Origin: Oscarella lobularis
Taxonomy: Eukaryota > Porifera > Homoscleromorpha > Homosclerophorida > Oscarellidae
Length of the DNA stretch: 64,000 bases
Direction: 5' to 3'
Assembly (NCBI RefSeq): GCF_947507565.1
Contig: NC_089183.1
Location: 992,001 to 1,056,000, forward strand
Shown piece after piece: positions 57,350 to 64,000 of the stretch. The number at the start of each line of letters is the position of its first letter. Position 1 is the first letter of the stretch. The position numbers were made by a program, and so were the translations under genes. The notes under the pieces were generated by a model. The model saw only the letters and a program-made list of their open reading frames with translations, searched no databases and was not told where the DNA came from.

Positions 57350-58320
57350 TCGCCCTAAAAGACGGATGAGCTATTTGGCATCAAGAACCTAGATTACCTA
57401 GTTATCCATTGTCCTAAATGAAAACCTAGTATAATACAGGCACCTAGTCTATACCTGGAACCTATTACGCTACATCCTAAAATACGGGTTAGCAAATTAG
57501 TTTTATGAAAAAATCCTAAATTACCAAGTCATCCATTGACCTAAACGGAAACCTAGTACATTAATTATGAAATTCCTACTCTATAACCTAGTACAGTACG
57601 TCCTAAAAGACGGGTTAGCAAATTAGTCGTATGAAAAAATCCAAAATTACCCAGTCATCCATTGACCTAAATGAAAGCCTAGTACATTAATTAATGAATT
57701 TCCTAATCTCTAAACTAGTACATTACGTCCTAAAAGACGGGTTAGTGAATTAGTTGTACGAAAAAAAAATCTTAATTACCTCGCCATCCATTGACCTAAA
57801 TGGAAACCTAGTACAATACAGGCACCTAGTACGCTACATCCTAGCAGACAAATTAGCAAGTTAGTGGTATGAAAAACATCCTAAATTACCTGGTACTCCA
57901 TTGACCTAAATGGAAACCTAGTGGCACCTGCTCTATACATAGAACCTAGTGTACGCTACATCCTAAAAAACGAATTAGCAAATTCAAAAACTCCTGCTAA
58001 ATTACGTAGGAACCCATTGACATTAATGGAAACCTAGTACATTAATTAATGAAAATGCTACTCTATCACCTAGTACATTACTTCCTAAAAGACGGGTTAG
58101 CAAATTAGTCGTTCGAAAAATCCTAAATTACCTAGTGATCCATTGACCTAAATGGAAACCTAGTACAATACAATCCTAGTCTATAACCTAGTACACTACA
58201 TCCTAAAAGACGGATTAGCTAATTAATTAATCAGATGAATGAAAACCTAGATTACCTAGTAATCCATCGACCTAGAAAATTTATCCTATATTCTAATACA
58301 CCTAGATTACCTCACAAATC
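57350..58320. repeat. Minisatellite, unit 112-128 bp, about eight copies
   Basis: Units recur with the landmarks tccattgacctaaatgg, aacctagtac and cctaaaagacgggttagcaa. The first landmark occurs near 57408, 57530, 57657, 57786, 57898, 58012, 58139 and 58264, so the period is about 112-128 bp. Units differ by several substitutions and short deletions; several contain tacattaattaatg. Confidence 0.9.
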
Positions 58321-58900
58321 CATTGAGAATGGTCTAACCGGGGGTGGCGGCTGCCAGCTAAGCACGTGAGGGAGGGCCTAACTACACTACAACCTATCTG
58401 CTGCTCTCTCACCAAGAGCAAATTTTGGGAAACGCCCTACCTATTGACAGCCGCCCTAAGCCCTAATGCAGTGGCCGGACCCGTGCATAACTACCGTAGT
58501 GATGCATATGCATAAGAACTGATGCATTTAGTTTTGCGCCCGGCGCAGATCATTGATGTTGTCCCACTACGTTCTCTGCCACGCACATACATTGAATACG
58601 ATATTTGTCTTTTTTGATATTGATATATATATTGATTCGATTTCTTATTTTCTTTTTGTGATACGTGTATTTTGTAGAAACTCAAATTTTAGAAATTTTG
58701 AAAAAATTGATGCTAATCAGGGTAACGTACATGCGTCACGGTGAAATGTTTGAAGGCGTACATGCGGTAGGAGCACGATGTATTTAATTAAAGGATTAAG
58801 CTTCATGCTGTTAACCACTGCCGCCAGACACACGAGCCCCCTCCCCGCCCTACTGTTTCACTATGACTCGGGACCGCGACAGTGGCAACGTGCAATCGGC
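58321..58900. other. Intergenic, no gene seen
   Basis: AT-rich after the minisatellite and turning GC-rich at about 58830. No supported open frame or RNA gene. Confidence 0.4.
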
Positions 58901-59640
58901 TTACGTGTGCAGTGGACAGAGAACCCCGCCCCTTAAGTGTGCGCCTACACCACGGGGGCCCGCACAATACGCATAAAACCTGTCGGACGAGTTTTCCCTT
59001 GCTACCTCTTCGTACTTCCGCTTCGTACTTCCGCTTCGTACTTCTGCTTCGTGCTTCCGCTTTGCACTTCCGCTTCGCACGGGACGGGCGTCGACAGCTG
59101 TCGAAACGCGCGAGAGCTCATTATAGACACTTCGCGAAACGGCAAATTCCATTGTTTTACCGCAGGTCTGCGACGATTCGGAGAGTCGAAGGGCGCGACG
59201 ATCGCTCGCACTGCGCAACGATCTACGAAAACGGAGAATAGTTTGGGTGACCGAAAAGAAAAAAAAAACGCGAGGCTTACCGACACGCGCGCCACGCGGC
59301 GCTCGTTCTTCCTTCGTCGGGGCGCAGTCCTTCGCAAAGGACTGCTGCTGCTGGGACGCACTGTGGAAAGAAAGAAAGCGCTATTAGTCTCGGAAAAAAA
59401 AAACACGAGGTCGCGATACTCACCGGCTGGCTCCGTCGTCCCCGCGATTCTCTTCGAGGGCTCGCCTCGCGGCGATAAGCCCTTCTCGGCTGCCCCCGCA
59501 AAGGAAGCAGCGTTGCGTGGTCGCCTCGCGAGAGCGGACCAACCGTTCCGCTCCGCGCTTCAGCCGAGAATGACGCACGCGGAGAGAGAGGAGACTGTTA
59601 TCAGCGAATCAGAGAGGGTGTGAAAACAGCCGTTTCCCTT
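58901..59640 (-). CDS. Candidate spliced exons of an unidentified GC-rich gene
   Basis: On the minus strand, a 79-nt exon at about 59281-59359 is bounded by ttccacag and gtaagcc. An upstream exon ends at a gtgagt donor near 59424, and a downstream exon follows a ttttcgtag acceptor near 59231. One frame stays open across all three, and the last exon includes MEFAVSRSVYNELSRVSTAV and two copies of an EVRSGSTKRKYE-type unit. The region is GC-rich, so chance open frames are common. It could equally be a spliced non-coding transcript or a 5' UTR. No domain recognised. Confidence 0.3.
59008..59085. repeat. 12-13-bp tandem repeat (cttcgtacttccg)
   Basis: About six imperfect units on the plus strand (cttcgtacttccg, cttcgtgcttccg, ctttgcacttccg). 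On the minus strand they encode the repeated KRKYEAEVRSGST-type text of the candidate gene here. Confidence 0.8.
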
Positions 59641-60096
59641 CCGCGTGCGCTCACGTGAGAGCGAATTCGCTCCCGATCCGCGATTTCGGTTCGATTCGAA
59701 GCAGCGTTCGCGGGCAGAGAGTTCGCGCTCGCCGATTCTCGAGACCGCAGCCCGTCTGAATGAGAGAGAGACAGATGGACAATGGAATTAGTGAGAACGT
59801 GTGAAAACTAATCAGCGCACTCACTGCCTGCATGCTCCGTCCGTGCCACGGTTCGTTCGCATGAATGACGTGTGCAATCGAGCGAGAACCTCGCTCTCGC
59901 CGATGCCAGTCGGATCGAGGACACAACTCAAGTGTGAAATCATGCAGGGACACCGTCGCTGCACACGTGAACTGGTAATGTTCACGTGACCCTACAGACA
60001 CTCCACAAACTCTTATGACGATTTTTTACACTCAACTTTAGAAGTACAGTACAACAGGCGAGACTTAGCGAAACACTTCACGTGTTATTAGTATCA
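59641..60096. other. CpG-rich stretch, possible promoter
   Basis: GC-rich, with no recognised gene. The sequence gagagcgaattcgctccc is a near palindrome. A GGTTCGATTC string near 59689 resembles a tRNA B box, but no A box or cloverleaf fits around it. Confidence 0.3.
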
Positions 60097-60122
60097 CCAC
60101 GGATTCTAGAAAGAATCCGTGG
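60097..60122. promoter_or_regulatory. Inverted repeat CCACGGATTCT - AGAA - AGAATCCGTGG
   Basis: Perfect 11-bp arms with a 4-bp spacer. The ten-base arm CACGGATTCT is the same as in the palindrome at 8527-8546. Two such sites sharing ten-base arms 51 kb apart suggest a bound motif or a small element. No target duplication was seen. Confidence 0.45.
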
Positions 60123-61443
60123 TATCACGCACCACTTTGGACAATTTTCTGGCAAATGGAGACCAATAGTTCATTTGCATACCAAAGGCTTAACGTTGCT
60201 ATTTTGATCCTATTTCAGACTTTGAGTAAAGAAAATTGATCTAAGCGTAGAATCCTCATTTGACCAAGCCTTCTACCAGAGCTAATCCTAATCGACTATC
60301 TAAAGGATTTTACACATGGCACACAAATTGTGCCTGACCCGCTTGGGTATAGAGAGTTTCAATTTACTCGTACACAAAATCTGAAAACTATTTCAGGAAA
60401 AGTAATAAGAATTAGGCCAAACCGAAATACATATAACGCTCGACCAGTCTACGTCACGGACAAACGACGGCACCCAGCGACAAAGCCAAAGCATCGCCGT
60501 ATAGCGCTATTTGTTCGCCCGACCGCGTACTCATATGATCGAAACCGCGCTCGGAGCTGCGATCGATCGATCTTCGTTCGTCGACCGTACGTGTCTCGCT
60601 AAAGAGGTCCTTTCGAAGCCGGATGAAGTTCGAAGTTGACATACAGAAACGTTTAGAACAATTTTCGAAAGCGTCACATCCACAAGGCGAAAAAACGCCT
60701 GTGTAGCTGTGTCCTTCGCGCAGCAACGACATATCGAAAAAGCGCCGTTTCGCTGCGACTTCAAATTTACTCTACTTGAACCTTGGACACGATCCTTCGT
60801 TCGATTTTCAGATCCAGTGCCACATTCGCGAAAAAAAACACAGGAAATCGCATTGACCTGACGCGCGCATGCGCGCATGCAAATCCACTCACGCGCGAAC
60901 TTGCGTCGCGCTGTATAATCTACCGCAGTGCGATGCAAATTATGCAAAAAGGCTTTACAAAAATTAGAGTAATAAGAATGTGCTGCTGGGGGTGTTCGGG
61001 GTTCCCATGATGGCTCACGGCCATCATTATCTAGTTATGGGTACACCGAAGGTAATCTCCCTGCCCTTTGTCCGAATTATATGCCGTACAATCTATCGTG
61101 GCGTTATACTGTAGTGTAGTTTACCAAAGGCATATGTTAGTAACCCAATTAGCTGACAAGATCCCCGAATGCCTGAGGCCCCTCTGTCATGATGGAAAAC
61201 GAACCTACGGACTCAAAAGGATTAGCTGATGTTTTGTAAACCTTTGTTGTGTATGACCGGTCGATCGCCACCAGGGTCAAGTCTGTCCCACCAATTGTAC
61301 ACTTCTGATGACGTCAATATTCCCTGTCGTTCAGAGTTAGAAAACTTGTCGGTGAATCAGACAAGAGAAACTAAATGTTGTCGCTTGTGTCAACGGCAGA
61401 CGAGACTCAATTTCGGAAGGAAGAAAAAAAAAGGGCCTTTAGG
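60123..61443. other. No gene; octamer-like motifs and alternating purine-pyrimidine run
   Basis: The octamer ATGCAAAT occurs at 60877-60884 and 60933-60940, and its complement at 60173-60180. A run cgcgcgcatgcgcgcatgc (about 60862-60880) alternates purine and pyrimidine and could adopt Z-DNA. Octamers serve POU factors and snRNA gene enhancers, but I found no snRNA sequence nearby. Confidence 0.35.
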
Positions 61444-61450
61444 AAAAAAA
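61444..61450 (-). terminator. RNA polymerase III terminator of 5S gene
   Basis: Seven T on the minus strand follow the 3' end of the 5S rRNA without a gap, the usual Pol III stop signal. A second, longer T run lies about 10 bp further on. Confidence 0.85.
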
Positions 61451-61568
61451 GTCTACAGCACCCGGTGTTCCCAGGCGGTCTCCCATCCAAGTACTATCCG
61501 GGCCCTACGTTGCTTAACTTCGGTGATCGGACGAGAACCGGTGCTTTCAACGTGGTATGGCCGTAGAC
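61451..61568 (-). rRNA. 5S ribosomal RNA
   Basis: The minus strand reads a 118-nt eukaryotic 5S rRNA beginning GTCTACGGCCATACC and ending GGGTGCTGTAGAC. These ends pair to form helix I. The internal promoter and loop sequences are present: AAGTTAAGCAACGTAGGGC (box A region) and AGTACTTGGATGGGAGACC (box C). It is the RNA of the large ribosomal subunit, made by RNA polymerase III. It is a single copy in this window, outside any visible array, and a T run follows at once. The sequence looks intact. Confidence 0.95.
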
Positions 61569-62847
61569 GTTTAATGTAGCCTAACCTAGTCTACATATAC
61601 TAAGTCGTTTACGGAAATGTCCAACTGTTCCGCAAAGGCTGAAGCTCTACGCGCAAACCTCACAACTTACCTGGTCGAAAGCGTGTCGAAAGGACTTCGC
61701 ATTTGGGCTGGTTTCTCTGGTTATCCCCACGTGAACAGCTGGATGATCAGGCTAGTTCTAAAGTGCGCTAGCCGCAGGCATGGAGAGAGGAGACCGACGT
61801 CGTTTAGCGACGCTCAAGAGCCGTAGCAACCGGAACTCGTTCTCGACCGATGTTTAGGGTAAGTTCAAAGAGTCGCACGAAAGCGAGTAAGATCGTTGAG
61901 GTTGGCATATCCTGCGCCAGTTATTCTGCTGCTATGACAAGCATGCCTGAAGCTCAAAAAGCGTCATTCTAGCAAAGAAAACTCGTCTACTACCCCGCGA
62001 CCGAAAGGGGCCCCCACAGAGGACTCAACATGCGTCACGCTAATCAAAGGCCTTAGGAGTCTAGTTCAAGGCAATAGAGTTTTTTGGAAGGCGTAAATAG
62101 CCGACAAACTTTTCTTGGGCGTTCTATCCTATCATCGTGTTGGTTGTCCCTTTTCCATATCTGTGACAAAGTTCATGACGCTCTTTCTGACTTTGGAATA
62201 AGGTCATGAGCCACCAAGGCCAGCGCACATAAATCAGCATGTATCCACATGATAATCCAACCAGGGTCTAGTGCTTCCTCATAAGCACCATTATGAAGCG
62301 TTTAGACACTTGGAATATTTTCTATTTAATTAATATCTTAATAATAGTTCTCCTCTAACACTTGAGAAGATCTCAAGTGAAGAACAGGCAACGGGTGAAA
62401 ACCGCTTCTGAACCAAAGTGTAGGCTTCAAAAGCTTCGAATCGTTTTCCAGGGGATATCAAATAGCTGAATCCTCTTTCCTTTGTAGAAGAACTCATATT
62501 ACCAGAAGAACTCATATTACCAGATACAGTTTTACCATGACAAAAATGGATGTAAATGTTCCGCAAAAGTGTCATCTGCCAGCGCAGAGATGTAGAAAAC
62601 CCAGAAGGCTGATGGCTCGATTTCTCAAATCCGCCTTTCCTGGGCGGCGTAAAGCGCAACGCACACAAGCGTTGTGAAAACCACCATCACTTCTTTTACG
62701 TCAAAGTCAAATAATTGAATAAATAGCTATACATGTAAGGCTTTGGTGGCAAGTGAAATCAATAGACAAAGCAAAGGGAAAAGCCAAAAGAGAGTATGCA
62801 TACTATAGTACAGTACGAAACGATTTGTCACAATTCCGAAAAATTAG
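61569..62847. other. Intergenic, no gene supported
   Basis: Open stretches on the plus strand (61617-61826) and minus strand (62330-62668) show no domain, signal peptide or splice support. The latter contains a 21-bp direct repeat encoding SGNMSSSGNMSSS. The left end flanks the 5S gene. Confidence 0.35.
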
Positions 62848-63335
62848 TCATATAATCCATTGATGCATCGTGTCTTGCTGCTCATCTTGTCGTTCGTTGC
62901 TGCTCCAAGTGGCGACTTGACTGTATCTAGGAGGGATGTCGTACTCATCCGGCGAGGTCCCAAGGGGATCTCGGGTCCGTTCTGTTTGAATCTCAATCAG
63001 ATTCACTGGAGCGGGACAGATGGGGATTAGACTTTGTCGTCGTCTTTTCCATTCCCGACAAGCCAGCCAAAGACTAAGAAGGACCAGGAAACCAATAGCA
63101 ATTCCGCTTCCTATTAAAATTTTGGTTCCTCTCCGTTGCTTTGGACGCTCTGTAGTAGGCTCGACAGGATCGAGTGACTGACTCCACGTCAACTTGCTTA
63201 CGTATAGAAATAGAACAATCCAAACCAGACCTAAGAAATGGGATTGTTCTGCAGATATTCGGCGATAGCTAGCTGTGATCACTATTACTTTGAACCTGTA
63301 AAACTCGTACCTTTTTTTCTTGAGAGATCTTTCAT
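62848..63335 (-). CDS. Small type I membrane protein with PPxY tail
   Basis: Exons 63311-63335 and 62848-63230 join in phase 1 (gtacga donor, ttcttag acceptor), giving about 135 residues. The signal peptide is MKDLSRKKGLVWIVLFLYVS, and the short ectodomain is Pro/Thr-rich (LDPVEPTTERPKQRRG). One membrane span (ILIGSGIAIGFLVLLSLWLA) is followed by a basic stop-transfer (CREWKRRRQ) and a tail with the WW-domain ligand PPRY (EYDIPPRYSQV). PPxY motifs recruit NEDD4-type ubiquitin ligases or other WW proteins, so it may be an endocytic or sorting adaptor. The short first exon is chosen because it supplies an ATG and a good signal sequence in frame. It lies downstream of RTK copy 3 on the same strand. 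Confidence 0.65.
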
Positions 63336-63666
63336 CGCGGTGAATCGCGAACGAGGAACGCGAAGAAATAATTCGGGCTACGATTGTAGTAGGAATGCAG
63401 CACGCAATAATGTGTGCATCCGTTTTCACTGCAGCTGGCACCTCTTGGGTGACAAACAATCAGCTATAAAAATAGTTTCTAAACACGTCACAGGAAGAGT
63501 GCTGGGATATAGTGCAAGTCTATCCTAAATACGTTTATTCCAGATTTCTAGAAAGTCTATGAAAATGATACCAACACAAACAAGACCATAACTGAACGAG
63601 AACAGATATCCTTAGTTTGACTGTAATGCCTAGACTAATAGCTAAGGAAGTTGTCACTGTAGGCTG
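63336..63666. other. Intergenic between RTK copy 3 and the PPxY membrane protein
   Basis: About 330 bp with no open frame of note. It must contain the 3' end of the kinase gene and the promoter of the small membrane protein. No clear TATA box or poly(A) signal was identified. Confidence 0.4.
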
Positions 63667-63998
63667 CTAAAAACTTGTGTATTCTGCTGCTTTGTTTGCC
63701 ACAATGAGCTCACTGACTTTGTTGACCAACACCTGAAACGAGGGACGTTCTTCTGGGTTTTCAAACCAACAGTCAGCCATTATCTTGAACCTACATTAAA
63801 CAACATATATTTGATGAGACGGCGGGATATCAATAATCGTTAGTAATGTACAGTACTGTACATTCGATCAGGACAATGCTTAGGTTGGCTGAGGCGCATT
63901 CCCTCGTGAAGGAGCGGAACAAGGTTAGCGACGCCAACACCAGGATAAGGAGTCATTCCCATTGTCATCACTTCCCACAATGTAATGCCATACGACCA
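63667..63998 (-). CDS. Receptor tyrosine kinase copy 3, C-terminal exons (partial)
   Basis: Two exons (63862-63998 and 63667-63790) have the same phases and lengths as the last two exons of RTK copies 1 and 2. They encode [20 protein letters not shown], a [14 protein letters not shown] segment, then [20 protein letters not shown] and a tail ending AAEYTSF with TAG. These are kinase subdomains IX-XI. The window ends at the acceptor of the first of these exons, so the rest of the gene lies beyond the right edge. The reading frame is intact in the visible part, on the opposite strand to the other two copies and about 13 kb away. Confidence 0.9.
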
Positions 63999-64000
63999 CT

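Noticed and set aside
57042-57392. Pro/Leu-rich and Gly/Lys-rich frames over the polypyrimidine tract
   Set aside because: All frames are open because the tract contains only C and T. This is composition, not coding.
59660-59720. Possible tRNA gene at a GGTTCGATTC string
   Set aside because: No A box, acceptor stem or anticodon arm can be fitted around it.
60862-60940. snRNA gene suggested by two octamer motifs
   Set aside because: No U1, U2, U4, U5 or U6 sequence signature was found within 500 bp on either strand, and octamer-like strings also occur near 3070 and 15016.
61229-61579. Plus-strand open frames across 61.2-61.6 kb
   Set aside because: They run through the 5S rRNA gene on the other strand and have no domain.

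Overview
The window looks like the nuclear genome of an early-branching animal, most likely a sponge. A homoscleromorph such as Oscarella would fit, but that is inference. The evidence is metazoan-only domain content: LDLR class A repeats joined to a receptor tyrosine kinase, thrombospondin type 1 repeats, short collagens with a CTHRC1-type C-terminal domain, and CARD and death domains. Introns are very short (about 45-60 bp), genes are compact, and there is a eukaryotic 5S rRNA gene.

Left part (1-21 kb). A decayed death-domain locus (minus, 1.0-2.6 kb) is followed by a small three-exon secreted protein (plus, 3.7-4.3 kb) and a TPR/MYND-finger protein (minus, 5.4-8.5 kb). Next come a GC-rich island of unknown nature and a partial copy of a monocarboxylate-type MFS transporter. 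A 12-repeat LDLa membrane protein (plus, 12.2-14.3 kb) precedes the intact MFS transporter (minus, 15.2-17.0 kb). This part ends with a protein joining a von Willebrand A domain, a papain-like cysteine protease and a zinc ribbon (minus, 17.2-19.3 kb).

Middle part (21-55 kb) is a mosaic of segmental duplications. It holds two whole CTHRC1-like collagen genes and at least three relics of the same gene. A large CARD-ankyrin gene (minus, 26.5-32.5 kb) has most of its roughly 30 repeats each on its own small exon. Three near-identical copies of a second ankyrin gene (A, B and C) are each damaged differently. A thrombospondin-repeat protein, a receptor tyrosine kinase without its LDLa ectodomain and a complete LDLa receptor tyrosine kinase complete this part. 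Dispersed repeat blocks of about 0.4-1.2 kb link the copies.

Right part (55-64 kb). It holds a poorly resolved small gene, three kinds of tandem repeat, a GC-rich zone with candidate spliced exons, a 5S rRNA gene and a small PPxY-tailed membrane protein. The C-terminal exons of a third tyrosine kinase run off the right end.

Taken together, the middle is an accessory region rich in extracellular recognition domains (LDLa, TSR, collagen-CTHRC1), signalling kinases and CARD/ankyrin intracellular proteins, all turning over by duplication and decay. That pattern suits adhesion, self-recognition or innate-immune repertoires, but the function is inference. All exon joins were made by eye from frame and splice sites, with no searches or RNA data.
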